The notes under the pieces were generated by a model. That model saw only the letters and a program-made list of their open reading frames with translations, made no database searches and was not told where the DNA came from. A stretch of 64,000 nt of DNA from Brevundimonas sp. UBA4553 (GTDB taxonomy: Bacteria > Pseudomonadota > Alphaproteobacteria > Caulobacterales > Caulobacteraceae): NCBI RefSeq assembly GCF_002387245.1, contig NZ_DGLD01000001.1:62001-126000 (forward strand), read 5' to 3'. Positions 49,769-61,933 of the stretch are shown here, piece after piece. Position numbers and translations under genes: made by a program. The number at the start of each line of letters is the position of its first letter. Position 1 is the stretch's first letter.

Positions 49769-49898
49769 GGACAGCCACGGGTCGAGTAGAAGCCTCGCCA
49801 TAAGTTTCATTGCTGATGGTGACAAAGTTTATCGATTTTCCTTTGGTGGGGAACCGGGCGTAGGCTCCGGTGATAATCAGCCAACGAGGAGGAAAGTC

Positions 49899-52112
49899 AT
49901 GGACGGACAAGCAGGCGGCCCCACCCCTCTCCACGATCCCAGGAAAGAGCCGGGCGCCTTGCGCTCCCTGCTCGGTCGCACCAATCGCGACTGGTGGCCC
50001 AACCAGATGGCGATGGACATCCTGCATCAGCAGGGCAAGTCCGGCGATCCCATGGGCGACGACTTCGACTACGCCGCCGCTTTCAAGTCGCTGGACCTGG
50101 CGGCGGTGAAGCGCGACCTGACCGCCCTGATGACCGACAGTCAGCCTTGGTGGCCGGCGGACTATGGCCACTATGGCCCCTTCTTCATCCGTATGGCCTG
50201 GCACTCGGCGGGCACCTATCGCACCGGCGACGGTCGCGGCGGCGCCGGCGCGGGCCAGCAGCGTTTCGCCCCGCTCAACTCCTGGCCGGACAACGGCAAC
50301 CTGGACAAGGCCCGGCGCCTTTTGTGGCCGATCAAGCAGAAGTACGGCGCCAAGCTCAGCTGGGCCGATCTGATGATCCTGGCCGGCACTGTCGCCATCG
50401 AAAGCATGGGCGGACCGGTCTTCGGCTTCGGCGGCGGCCGCGCCGACGTCTGGGAGCCGGAAAAGGATGTCTACTGGGGCACCGAGGAACAGTGGGTCGG
50501 CGAGGAGGGCAACGAGACCCGAATTCAGCCTGACAAGCAGATGGCCCTGGAGGAGCCCCTGGCCGCCATCCAGATGGGCCTCATCTACGTCAACCCGGAG
50601 GGACCGGGCGGCGTGCCGGAGGCTCTGCAGTCGGCGCGCGACATTCGCGAAACCTTCGCTCGCATGGGCATGAAAGACGAGGAGACGGCCGCCCTGACCG
50701 CCGGGGGGCACACCTTCGGCAAGGCCCATGGCGCCGGCGACGCCTCCAAGGTGGGCGTCAGTCCCGAGGGCGCCGACATCGCCCAACAGGGTCTCGGCTG
50801 GATCTCGGGCCACGAGAGCGGAATCGGCGACCATACGATCACGTCGGGCATCGAGGGCGCCTGGACCCCGACGCCGATCACCTGGGACATGACCTTCTTC
50901 GACATGCTGCTGGACCACGACTACGAACTGGTTCGTAGTCCGGCGGGCGCCAAGCAGTGGCAGCCGGTCGGCAATCCGCCCGAGACCCTGGCCCCCGCCG
51001 CCCACACGCCCGGCAAGCGCGTGCCAACGATGATGACGACCGCCGACATGGCGTTCAAGATCGACCCCGAGTACCGCAAGATCATGGAGCGGTTCCGCGC
51101 CGATCCGGCCTATTTCGGCGACCAGTTCGCCCGCGCCTGGTTCAAGCTGTGCCACCGCGACATGGGACCCAGGGCCCGCTATCTCGGCGCCGACGTGCCG
51201 GCCGAGGACCTGATCTGGCAGGACCCGATCCCGGCGCATGCGGGGCCGGCGCTGTCGGACGCCGACGTGGCCGCGCTGAAGGCCGCTATCGCCGCCTCCG
51301 GCCTGTCGGTCGCCCAGCTGGTGTCGACGGCCTGGGCCTCGGCCGTGACCTATCGCGGCTCGGACCATCGCGGCGGCGCCAATGGCGGGCGCCTGCGCCT
51401 GGCGCCGCAAAAGGACTGGGACGTCAATGAACCGGCGAAGCTGGCTCGCGTGCTCCAGGTCTATGAGGACCTCAAGGCGGCCTCGGGCGCCAATGTCTCG
51501 ATCGCCGACCTGATCGTCCTCGGCGGCGTGGTCGGGGTGGAGCAGGCGGCGAAGGCCGGCGGTCATGAGGTCGCCGTTCCCTTCACGCCCGGCCGCACCG
51601 ACGCCTCGGCCGAGCAGACCGACGTCGAGGGCTTCAAGGTGCTGGAACCCCGGGCTGACGGTTTCCGCAATTATCTGCAGGTGCGCTTCAACGTCCCGAC
51701 CGAGGAGCTGCTGATCGACCGGGCTCAGCTTCTGGGCCTGACGGCGCCGGAGATGGCCGTGCTGGTCGGCGGCTTGCGGGTGCTGGGCGCCAACCATGGC
51801 GGGTCGAAGCACGGCGTCTTCACCGACCGGCCGGGTCAGCTGACCAACGACTTCTTCGTCAACCTGCTGGACATGAAGACCGGCTGGAAACAGGTGGACG
51901 GCGAGGGCGACGAGACCTTCGTCGGTTCCGATCGCCTGACCGGCGAGGAGCGCTGGACCGCGACCCGCACCGATCTGGTGTTCGGTTCCAACTCGCAGCT
52001 GCGGGCCCTGTCCGAGGTCTACGCCTCGGCCGACGCCGGCGAGAAGTTCGTTCGTGACTTCGTGGCGGCCTGGACCAAGGTGATGAACGCCGACCGGTTC
52101 GACCTGAACTAG
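49899..52112 (+). CDS. katG: catalase-peroxidase KatG
   Basis: A 737-residue bifunctional heme enzyme that destroys H2O2. The distal-site residues R98, W101 and H102 are in FIRMAWHSAGTYR; W101 forms part of the Met-Tyr-Trp crosslink with the Tyr in QMGLIYVNPEG. Proximal His lies in GGHTFGKAHG, and the C-terminal duplicated, heme-less domain follows from about residue 430. The ATG at 49899 follows GAGGAGGAAAG; the longer frame from 49767 runs through the promoter region. A 10-bp hairpin follows the stop. oxyR is the next gene. Confidence 0.95.
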   Translation: MDGQAGGPTPLHDPRKEPGALRSLLGRTNRDWWPNQMAMDILHQQGKSGDPMGDDFDYAAAFKSLDLAAVKRDLTALMTDSQPWWPADYGHYGPFFIRMAWHSAGTYRTGDGRGGAGAGQQRFAPLNSWPDNGNLDKARRLLWPIKQKYGAKLSWADLMILAGTVAIESMGGPVFGFGGGRADVWEPEKDVYWGTEEQWVGEEGNETRIQPDKQMALEEPLAAIQMGLIYVNPEGPGGVPEALQSARDIRETFARMGMKDEETAALTAGGHTFGKAHGAGDASKVGVSPEGADIAQQGLGWISGHESGIGDHTITSGIEGAWTPTPITWDMTFFDMLLDHDYELVRSPAGAKQWQPVGNPPETLAPAAHTPGKRVPTMMTTADMAFKIDPEYRKIMERFRADPAYFGDQFARAWFKLCHRDMGPRARYLGADVPAEDLIWQDPIPAHAGPALSDADVAALKAAIAASGLSVAQLVSTAWASAVTYRGSDHRGGANGGRLRLAPQKDWDVNEPAKLARVLQVYEDLKAASGANVSIADLIVLGGVVGVEQAAKAGGHEVAVPFTPGRTDASAEQTDVEGFKVLEPRADGFRNYLQVRFNVPTEELLIDRAQLLGLTAPEMAVLVGGLRVLGANHGGSKHGVFTDRPGQLTNDFFVNLLDMKTGWKQVDGEGDETFVGSDRLTGEERWTATRTDLVFGSNSQLRALSEVYASADAGEKFVRDFVAAWTKVMNADRFDLN

Positions 52113-52119
52113 AGGCGAG

Positions 52120-52151
52120 GGACGCCGCGGGCTGATCGGCTCGCGGCGTCC
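52120..52151 (+). terminator. hairpin after katG (weak or T-less terminator)
   Basis: GGACGCCGCG (52120-52129) pairs perfectly with CGCGGCGTCC (52142-52151) over a 12-base loop, 7 bases after the katG stop. There is no T-run, so it may stabilise the mRNA end or act with Rho instead of terminating alone. Confidence 0.45.
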
Positions 52152-52211
52152 TGCTCATCAATGACTTCGATTGTCTTTGAAAACACCATAGGGCGCGCCT
52201 ATGTGGGGCGA

Positions 52212-53099
52212 ATGCTCCCCACCCTGCGACAGCTCCACTATCTCAAGCTCCTGGCCGAGCACGCCTCGTTCAGCCGCGCCGCCGAGGCGGCCCACGTCAG
52301 CCAGCCGGCCCTGTCGGCCGGGGTGCAGGAACTGGAGAAGATCCTGGGCGCCGCCGTCGTCGAGCGCACGCGCGGCGCGGTCCAGCTGACCGCCGTCGGC
52401 GCCGAGGCGGTAAAGCGCGCCGAGGACGTCCTGGCCCGCACCGAGGATCTGGTCGAGGCGGCGCGCAATGCGGGCAAGCCCCTGTCGGGCCGGTTCCGCC
52501 TGGGGATCATCCCCACTGTCGCCCCCTTCCTGCTGCCGCGCGCCCTGCCCGGCCTGCGCGACCGTCACCCGGCCCTGCGCCTTTTCATCCGCGAGGACCT
52601 GACCCCGCGCCTGATCGCCGGGCTGAAGGCGGGACAGCTGGACGCCGCCGTCATCGCCCTGCCCTATGAGGCGCCGGGCATCGACCACGCCCGCATCGGC
52701 GATGACGAGATCCTGGCCGCCGCCCCGGTCGGCCATCCGCTGGCAGGCGCCGGGCCGATCCCGGAAGGCATGTTGAAGGCCGACGACCTGATCCTGCTGG
52801 AGGACGGTCACTGCCTGCGCGATCAGGCCCTGGCCGCCGTCAACATCGAGGCCCCGCGCGGCGAAGACGTCTTCGCCGCCACCTCTCTGCATACCTTGGT
52901 CCAGATGGTGTCCTCAGGGCTCGGCGTCAGTTTCCTGCCGCAGATGGCGGTTCAGGCCGGTCTGGCCGACAACCCCGGCGTCGTGGTCCGCCCCATTTCC
53001 GCCGACGCCCCCCGCCGCGAAATCGTCGTCGCCTGGCGCGCCGGCTCAAGCCGCGCCGCCGAAGCCCGCCTGCTGGCCGAGGCGCTCAAGCTGGATTGA
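52212..53099 (+). CDS. oxyR: OxyR-type LysR regulator lacking the second redox cysteine
   Basis: A 295-residue LysR regulator next to katG, expected to sense peroxide and activate katG and ahpCD. The HTH is QLHYLKLLAEHASFSRAAEAAHVSQPALSAGVQELEKILGA; the redox helix reads LLEDGHCLRDQALAAVNIEA, with C201 matching E. coli C199. At the position equivalent to C208 there is Val210, and C201 is the only Cys in the protein. The ATG at 52212 is used; an upstream ATG at 52161 adds 17 residues without family similarity. Single-cysteine sensing would need a different partner thiol. Confidence 0.82.
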   Translation: MLPTLRQLHYLKLLAEHASFSRAAEAAHVSQPALSAGVQELEKILGAAVVERTRGAVQLTAVGAEAVKRAEDVLARTEDLVEAARNAGKPLSGRFRLGIIPTVAPFLLPRALPGLRDRHPALRLFIREDLTPRLIAGLKAGQLDAAVIALPYEAPGIDHARIGDDEILAAAPVGHPLAGAGPIPEGMLKADDLILLEDGHCLRDQALAAVNIEAPRGEDVFAATSLHTLVQMVSSGLGVSFLPQMAVQAGLADNPGVVVRPISADAPRREIVVAWRAGSSRAAEARLLAEALKLD

Positions 53100-53111
53100 A
53101 CGGCGAGGCGA

Positions 53112-53786
53112 TCAGCTTTCCGCGGTATCCGTGCGAGGCGGCCAATCGATATCGCTGCGGTCCGGACCTTGCCGCCCGTTGGGCCAGCCGGTCAGGCGGT
53201 ACATGGCGTTGGCCAGATCATAGACTGCGCCCTCTTCGACGCTCCAGCGATTGATAAAGCGATAGCCACTCGGGCCATTGGCTTCGATCAGATAGACTGC
53301 GCCATCGACACCTGAGATGCAGGAATCCGGGGCAAGATCAAGAACGGCGCTGTTGCTGATCAGTGCGATGAGCGGGGCCACATCCTCCTTCGATAAGTCG
53401 CGGACGAAGTGATCAGGCCCCGCATCCACGTGAACCTGATCGACATGGCGCGTCGCCGTCAGGCGGGGGGAGGGCCCGTAAAGGTCGTCGATCCGAACAA
53501 TGACGGGCTCGACAAAGGCTGGCAGGAAGGTGAAGCGGAGCGTGGTTTTTCCGTCAAACTTCGCGTTCCAGAGCGGCCGCTCGCCGACGCTACGCAGCGG
53601 GGCGGCGAACCAGCTTTCGATGTCGGGATCCAGCGGACCCGGCGTTTCACGTGCTTCGAGCGAGCAGGGATAGTTGGTCCGGTAGAGGACGGGATCGAAA
53701 AAGCCTTCGCGCTTGGAGGCCAGCAGCCCCGCGAATAGGGCGAAGGCGAGAACCAGAACCGTCAGACCCACGCCGAGACCGCGCAT
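53112..53786 (-). CDS. membrane-anchored hypothetical protein
   Basis: A 224-residue protein with one N-terminal membrane helix (residues about 4-23: LGVGLTVLVLAFALFAGLLA) and a probable periplasmic domain. Visible segments include PCSLEARE, WFAAPLRSVGERPLWN, RFTFLPAFVEPVIVRIDD and DSCISGVDGAVYLIEANG, with two Cys that may pair. No family is recognised. G+C is lower than the neighbours and codon use less biased. It converges with oxyR, 12 bases apart. Confidence 0.65.
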   Translation of the reverse strand: MRGLGVGLTVLVLAFALFAGLLASKREGFFDPVLYRTNYPCSLEARETPGPLDPDIESWFAAPLRSVGERPLWNAKFDGKTTLRFTFLPAFVEPVIVRIDDLYGPSPRLTATRHVDQVHVDAGPDHFVRDLSKEDVAPLIALISNSAVLDLAPDSCISGVDGAVYLIEANGPSGYRFINRWSVEEGAVYDLANAMYRLTGWPNGRQGPDRSDIDWPPRTDTAES

Positions 53787-54007
53787 TCAGAAAGCTCCGG
53801 GGCCAGATACTTGCAGCAGGAGGCAAGCTAAGCCTTTTCTCAGCCGACAAACAACGGTCGGCGAACGATTCGCTGTCTACGACGGAGGTCGAAGGTCGAA
53901 CGGGTCCCCTTCCCTTGCGACCCTGACCCTTATGTGGGAAAGGCCACGCGCGGTTTTGGCGGGCCGACGGGCCGGTCATGTCGCGACTGGACCAAGGAAG
54001 GCCGCTC

Positions 54008-56590
54008 ATGCTCGAAACCTATCGTCTTCACGTCGCCGAACGCGCGGCCCTGGGCATTCCGCCGCTGCCGCTGTCGGCCGAGCAGACCGCCGACCTGATC
54101 GAGCTGATCAAGGCGCCGCCGGCGGGCGTCGCCGAGCACGAACTTCTGGACCTGCTGACCCATCGCGTGCCGCCGGGCGTGGACGACGCGGCCAAGGTCA
54201 AGGCCTCCTTCCTGTCCGCCGTGGCCCATGGCGACTTCGCCGTGCCGTCGCTGTCGCGCGAGCGTGCGACCGAACTGCTGGGCACCATGGTCGGCGGCTA
54301 TAACGTCAAGCCGCTGATCGATCTGCTGAACGATGCGGTGGTCGGCGCCGTCGCCGCCGAGGGTCTGAAGAAGACCCTGCTGATGTTCGACTTCTTCCAC
54401 GACGTCGCCGAACTGGCCAAGGGCGGCAACGCCAACGCCCAGGCCGTGCTGAAGTCCTGGGCCGAGGCCGAGTGGTTCACCTCGCGCGACAAGGTCGCCG
54501 ACAAGATCACCGTCACCGTCTTCAAGGTGACCGGCGAGACCAACACCGACGACCTGTCGCCGGCGCCCGACGCCTGGTCGCGCCCCGACATTCCGCTGCA
54601 CTACCTGGCCATGCTGAAGAACGCGCGTCCGGGCATCACGCCCGAGCAGGACGGCGTGCGCGGCCCGATGCAGTTCATCGAGGACCTGAAGGCCAAGGGT
54701 CATCTGGTCGCCTATGTCGGCGACGTGGTCGGCACCGGCTCGTCGCGCAAGTCGGCGACCAACAGCGTCATCTGGGCCACCGGTCAGGACATTCCCTTCG
54801 TGCCGAACAAGCGTTTCGGCGGCGTGACCCTGGGCGGCAAGATCGCCCCGATCTTCTTCAACACCCAGGAAGACAGCGGCGCCCTGCCGATCGAGGTCGA
54901 CGTGACCAGCCTGAACATGGGCGACGTCATCGACATCTATCCCTATGAGGGCAGGATCGAGAAGAACGGCGAAAAGGTCGCCGACTTCGAGCTGAAGTCG
55001 CAGGTCCTGCTGGACGAAGTGCAAGCCGGCGGCCGCATCAACCTGATCATCGGCCGCTCGCTGACCGCCCGCGCCCGCGAGGCCCTGGGCCTGGCCGCCT
55101 CGACCGAGTTCCGACTGCCCGTGACCCCCGAAGACAGCGGCAAGGGCTTCACCGTCGCTCAGAAGATGGTCGGCCGCGCCTGCGGTCTGCCGGAGGGTCA
55201 GGGCATCCGTCCGGGCACCTATTGCGAACCGCGCATGACCACGGTCGGCTCGCAGGACACGACCGGCCCGATGACCCGCGACGAGCTGAAGGACCTGGCC
55301 TGCCTCGGCTTCTCGGCCGACATGGTGATGCAGTCCTTCTGCCATACCGCCGCCTATCCCAAGCCGGTCGACGTCAAGACGCACCGTGAACTGCCGCAGT
55401 TCATCTCCAACCGCGGCGGCGTGGCCCTGCGCCCCGGCGACGGCGTGATCCACTCCTGGCTGAACCGCCTGCTGTTGCCCGACACCGTCGGCACCGGCGG
55501 CGACAGCCACACCCGCTTCCCCATCGGCATCTCCTTCCCGGCGGGTTCGGGCCTGGTGGCCTTCGGCGCCGCCACCGGCGTCATGCCGCTGGACATGCCG
55601 GAGTCGATCCTGGTCCGCTTCAAGGGCGAGATGCAGCCCGGCATAACCCTGCGCGACCTGGTTCACGCCATCCCCTACTACGCCATCCAGCAGGGCCTGC
55701 TGACGGTGGCCAAGGCCGGCAAGGTCAATGAGTTCTCGGGCCGCATCCTCGAGATCGAGGGCCTGCCTGACCTGAAGGTGGAGCAGGCGTTCGAACTGAC
55801 CGACGCCTCGGCCGAGCGTTCGGCGGCGGGTTGCACCGTCAAGCTGAACAAGGAGCCGATCATCGAGTACATGACTTCGAACATCGTGCTCATGAAGAAC
55901 ATGATCGCCGACGGCTACGCCGACGCCCGCACGCTTCAGCGCCGCATCGACGCCATGGAGGCCTGGCTGGCCGCGCCGAACCTGCTGGAGGCCGACGCCG
56001 ACGCCGAATACGCCCACGTCATCGAGATCGACCTGGCGGACGTCAAGGAGCCCATCCTGTGCGCCCCCAACGACCCCGACGACGCACGCCTTCTGTCGGC
56101 GGTGCAGGAGACCCCGATCGACGAGGTCTTCATCGGTTCGTGCATGACCAACATCGGCCACTTCCGCGCGGCCTCGCTGCTGCTGAAGGGCAAGAAGGAC
56201 ATCCCGACCCGTCTGTGGGTGGCCCCGCCGACCAAGATGGACGCGTCCGAGCTGACCAAGGAGGGCCACTACTCGACCCTCGGCGGCGCCGGCGCCCGCA
56301 TGGAGATGCCGGGCTGCTCGCTGTGCATGGGCAACCAGGCCCAGGTGAAGGAGGGCGCGACCGTGGTCTCGACCTCGACCCGCAACTTCCCCAACCGTCT
56401 GGGCAAGGGCTCGAACGTCTACCTGGCCTCGGCCGAACTGGCCGCTGTCGCCTCCAAGATGGGCCGCATCCCCACCGTGGCCGAATACATGGCCGAGATG
56501 GGCGTCATCGACGCCGACCGCGACGAGGTCTACCGCTACATGAACTTCGACCAGATCCCCGAATACGCGGATCGCGTCGCGGCCGAATAA
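54008..56590 (+). CDS. acnB: aconitate hydratase B (2-methylisocitrate dehydratase)
   Basis: An 860-residue [4Fe-4S] aconitase of the AcnB class, with domain order 4-1-2-3: the HEAT-like N-terminal domain (MLETYRLHVAERAALGIPPLPLSAEQTADLIELIK), the swivel domain (GETNTDDLSPAPDAWSR), then the catalytic core. Cluster cysteines are in SCMTNIGHFR and CSLCMGN. AcnB interconverts citrate and isocitrate and often processes 2-methyl-cis-aconitate. The ATG at 54008 follows GGAAGG. It ends at a bidirectional terminator. A separate acnA lies 1.8 kb downstream on the other strand. Confidence 0.95.
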   Translation: MLETYRLHVAERAALGIPPLPLSAEQTADLIELIKAPPAGVAEHELLDLLTHRVPPGVDDAAKVKASFLSAVAHGDFAVPSLSRERATELLGTMVGGYNVKPLIDLLNDAVVGAVAAEGLKKTLLMFDFFHDVAELAKGGNANAQAVLKSWAEAEWFTSRDKVADKITVTVFKVTGETNTDDLSPAPDAWSRPDIPLHYLAMLKNARPGITPEQDGVRGPMQFIEDLKAKGHLVAYVGDVVGTGSSRKSATNSVIWATGQDIPFVPNKRFGGVTLGGKIAPIFFNTQEDSGALPIEVDVTSLNMGDVIDIYPYEGRIEKNGEKVADFELKSQVLLDEVQAGGRINLIIGRSLTARAREALGLAASTEFRLPVTPEDSGKGFTVAQKMVGRACGLPEGQGIRPGTYCEPRMTTVGSQDTTGPMTRDELKDLACLGFSADMVMQSFCHTAAYPKPVDVKTHRELPQFISNRGGVALRPGDGVIHSWLNRLLLPDTVGTGGDSHTRFPIGISFPAGSGLVAFGAATGVMPLDMPESILVRFKGEMQPGITLRDLVHAIPYYAIQQGLLTVAKAGKVNEFSGRILEIEGLPDLKVEQAFELTDASAERSAAGCTVKLNKEPIIEYMTSNIVLMKNMIADGYADARTLQRRIDAMEAWLAAPNLLEADADAEYAHVIEIDLADVKEPILCAPNDPDDARLLSAVQETPIDEVFIGSCMTNIGHFRAASLLLKGKKDIPTRLWVAPPTKMDASELTKEGHYSTLGGAGARMEMPGCSLCMGNQAQVKEGATVVSTSTRNFPNRLGKGSNVYLASAELAAVASKMGRIPTVAEYMAEMGVIDADRDEVYRYMNFDQIPEYADRVAAE

Positions 56591-56612
56591 GGCGGGCGAT
56601 AGGCTGAAAGAC

Positions 56613-56645
56613 AAACGGCCGATGGAGCGATCCATCGGCCGTTTT
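56613..56645. terminator. bidirectional terminator between acnB and an FAD oxidoreductase
   Basis: ACGGCCGATGGA (56615-56626) pairs with TCCATCGGCCGT (56631-56642) over a 4-base loop, flanked by AAA on the left and TTTT on the right. It serves the two convergent genes. Confidence 0.88.
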
Positions 56646-56653
56646 CATGGGGT

Positions 56654-58267
56654 CTAGGTCGCCGTCTGTCCGATCATTGATCGGGCGACAGCCTCCGCGA
56701 CCTTGATGCCATCGACGGCGGCCGACAGGATGCCCCCGGCATAGCCCGCGCCCTCGCCGGCGGGAAACAGACCGCGCACGTTCAGGCTCTGGAAGTCCGC
56801 GCCGCGCGTCATGCGGATGGGCGAGGAACTGCGCGTCTCCACCCCCGTCAGCACCGCTTGGGCGTCGTCATAGCGAGGGATTTTGCGGCCGAAGACAGGC
56901 AGGGCCTCGCGCATCGCCGCGATCACATAGTCCGGCATAAGCGGGGCCAGATCAGTCGGGCGAACGCCTGGCCTATAGCTGGGCACGACCTCGCCCAGTG
57001 CGGTCGAGGGCCGTCCCGCCAGGAAGTCGCCGACCAGCTGGCCCGGCGCGAAATAGTCGCCGCCGCCCGCCGTATAGGCGCGGGTCTCCAGATCCCGTTG
57101 CAGCTCGATCCCCGCCAGCGGGTGGTCGCTGGGATAGTCCTCGGGCGAGATGCCGACCACGAATCCGGAGTTGGCGTTCCGCTCGTTGCGCGAATACTGG
57201 CTCATGCCGTTGGTGACGACGCGGCCCGGCTCGCTGGTCGCCGCCACCACCGTCCCGCCCGGGCACATGCAGAAGCTGTAGACGGTCCGGCCGTTCGAAC
57301 AATGGTGCGAAAGCGAATAGGCGGCCGCCCCCAGATCGGGATGTCCGGCGCAGGGCCCGAACAGGGCCCGGTCGATCCACGACTGCGGATGCTCGATGCG
57401 GAAGCCGATCGAGAAGGGCTTGGCCTCGATATGGACGCCACGCTCGTACAGGGTCTGGAAGGTGTCGCGCGACGAATGGCCGATGGCGAAGACCACATGG
57501 TCCGCCTCCAGAACCTCGCCGGTGTGCAGACGCACGCCCCGGATCGCGCCCTTGTCCAGCTCGATGTCCACCACCCGGTGCTCGAACCGGTACTCGCCGC
57601 CCAGGGCCTCGATCTTTTCGCGCATGGCCTCGACCATGGTCACCAGACGGAAGGTGCCGATGTGCGGATGCGCTTCGGTCAGGATCTCTTCCGGCGCGCC
57701 CGCCGCGACGAACTCGGTCAGGACCTTGCGGGCCAGGAAGCGCGGGTCCTTGATCTGGCTGTAGAGCTTGCCGTCGGAGAAGGTGCCGGCGCCGCCCTCG
57801 CCGAACTGCACGTTGGATTCCGGGTGTAGTTTGCTCTTGCGCCAAAGCTCCCAGGTGTCCTTCGTGCGTTCCCGCACCACCTTGCCGCGGTCGAGGATAA
57901 TGGGCTTGAAGCCCATTTCGGCCAGGATCAGCCCGGCGAACAAGCCGCAGGGCCCGGCTCCGATCACGACGGGCCTCAGGCGCTGGTCTTTGGGCGCGAC
58001 GGCAACCGGACGATAGGCGACGTCTGGCGCGGGCTGCACGTGCACGTCGTCCTTGAAGCGGGCCAGCAATGCGGCCTCATCCCTGACCTCGACGTCAACA
58101 ATATAGACCTTCAGGATCGCAGACTTCCGACGTGCGTCGTGCGCCCGTTTCCAGACTGACCAGGAAATGACGTCACTCGGCGGCACGCCCAGGCGGGTAG
58201 CGATCGCGGCGGGCAAGGCCTCCGGCGGGTGATCGAGAGGCAGCTTGAGTTCTGACAGGCGCAACAT
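56654..58267 (-). CDS. FAD-dependent NAD(P)-binding oxidoreductase (COG2509-like)
   Basis: A 537-residue flavoprotein. An N-terminal region of about 90 residues (LRLSELKLPLDHPPEALPAAIATRLGVPPSDVISWSVWKRAHDAR) precedes the FAD-binding loop VVIGAGPCGLFAGLILAEMG; AGYAGGILSAAVDGIKVAEAVA at the end closes the FAD domain. The family is widespread and uncharacterised. The ATG at 58267 begins at the conserved N-terminus; upstream codons to 58309 are less likely. It lies between the convergent acnB and acnA genes but on the same strand as acnA. Confidence 0.85.
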   Translation of the reverse strand: MLRLSELKLPLDHPPEALPAAIATRLGVPPSDVISWSVWKRAHDARRKSAILKVYIVDVEVRDEAALLARFKDDVHVQPAPDVAYRPVAVAPKDQRLRPVVIGAGPCGLFAGLILAEMGFKPIILDRGKVVRERTKDTWELWRKSKLHPESNVQFGEGGAGTFSDGKLYSQIKDPRFLARKVLTEFVAAGAPEEILTEAHPHIGTFRLVTMVEAMREKIEALGGEYRFEHRVVDIELDKGAIRGVRLHTGEVLEADHVVFAIGHSSRDTFQTLYERGVHIEAKPFSIGFRIEHPQSWIDRALFGPCAGHPDLGAAAYSLSHHCSNGRTVYSFCMCPGGTVVAATSEPGRVVTNGMSQYSRNERNANSGFVVGISPEDYPSDHPLAGIELQRDLETRAYTAGGGDYFAPGQLVGDFLAGRPSTALGEVVPSYRPGVRPTDLAPLMPDYVIAAMREALPVFGRKIPRYDDAQAVLTGVETRSSSPIRMTRGADFQSLNVRGLFPAGEGAGYAGGILSAAVDGIKVAEAVARSMIGQTAT

Positions 58268-58327
58268 CGGTGTCTTGTAGCCGTTCGTGACGCCAAACGC
58301 ATGAGGCAAGAGGCGGTGGATGGCCGA

Positions 58328-58361
58328 AGAAAAAGGCCGGTGGATCGCTCCACCGGCCTTT
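58328..58361 (-). terminator. intrinsic terminator downstream of acnA
   Basis: On the minus strand AAAGGCCGGTGGA pairs with TCCACCGGCCTTT over a 4-base loop and is followed by TTTTTC. It starts 26 bases after the acnA stop. Confidence 0.88.
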
Positions 58362-58386
58362 CCAGTTTTTAGCCTGAAGCCTCGCC

Positions 58387-61113
<2,727 letters not shown>

Positions 61114-61309
61114 GGAGAAGTCCTCTGACTAACGCCGCCCGACAATTCGGTTGCGCCTTCGCGCGCTGGACGCCAGGGCGCACAGGTCCCGGGCGCGCGC
61201 GGCGAAAGCCTGCTGCGGCGCTTGCGCATATAGTCCTGTGTGCGGGGGGCGTCCATGTATCCACACCCTTGTCATGGACATTGAGAAGGGTTCGCAAGTC
61301 GGCGGGGTC

Positions 61310-61933
61310 ATGCTGAAGGCGGTCGAAATCCAGTCCCTGAGCCTGTCGCGCGGCGAGCGCGTCCTGTTCCAGGGCCTGTCGCTGCGCCTTTCGGCGGGCG
61401 AGGCCGTGGCACTGACCGGGGCCAACGGCGCCGGCAAGACCAGTCTGCTGCGGGCCGTGGCGGGGTTCATACGGCCGGACGAGGGGACGATCGCCTTCCG
61501 CGACGCGAACGGCGAGGCGCTGGATTCGGACGGGGCGCGACGTGACGGCGTTCACCTGCTGGGCCACCTCGAGGGCCTGAAGCCGACGCGGACCGCGCGG
61601 CAGGAGTTCGACTTCCAGACGGCCTGGCTAGGCGGAGCCGACGCTGCGCGCACGGCGGCCATCGCCCGCCTTTCCCTATCGCCCCTGATGGATCTGGAGA
61701 CGCGCAAGCTGTCGGCGGGACAGAAGCGCCGCCTGTCGCTGGCCCGACTGGCGGCCGCGCCGCGCGCCCTGTGGCTGCTGGATGAACCCCTGGCGCCGCT
61801 GGACGCCCGATGGCGCGCGGTGGCCGCCGAGATGATGGCGGTGCATCTGGCGTCCGGTGGGATGATCCTGGCGGCGGTGCACGACCCCCTGCCCGTCCCG
61901 GCGCGCAATCTTGATCTTGGCGGCCTCTCATGA
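61310..61933 (+). CDS. ccmA: cytochrome c biogenesis heme-exporter ATPase CcmA
   Basis: A 207-residue ABC ATPase of the CcmABCD complex, which releases holo-CcmE for cytochrome c maturation. Walker A is LTGANGAGKTSLLRAV, the signature is KLSAGQKRRLSLARL and Walker B LWLLDEPLAPLDA. The ATG at 61310 is the family start; upstream ATGs (61274, 61151) give unsupported extensions. The stop overlaps the ccmB start. Next to acnA as in Caulobacter. Confidence 0.92.
   Translation: MLKAVEIQSLSLSRGERVLFQGLSLRLSAGEAVALTGANGAGKTSLLRAVAGFIRPDEGTIAFRDANGEALDSDGARRDGVHLLGHLEGLKPTRTARQEFDFQTAWLGGADAARTAAIARLSLSPLMDLETRKLSAGQKRRLSLARLAAAPRALWLLDEPLAPLDARWRAVAAEMMAVHLASGGMILAAVHDPLPVPARNLDLGGLS

Noticed and set aside
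53420..53435. CCACGTGAAC resembling a parS centre
   Set aside because: Both outer arms mismatch; CACGTG alone is expected by chance in 64 kb.
53643..53658. parS-like GTTTCACGTG half-site in the hypothetical gene at 53112
   Set aside because: Only about 11 of 16 positions match, with the right arm lost; 30 kb from oriC.
53930..56635. 901-codon open frame antisense to acnB
   Set aside because: Same cause; acnB carries cluster cysteines and domain order, the antisense frame nothing recognisable.
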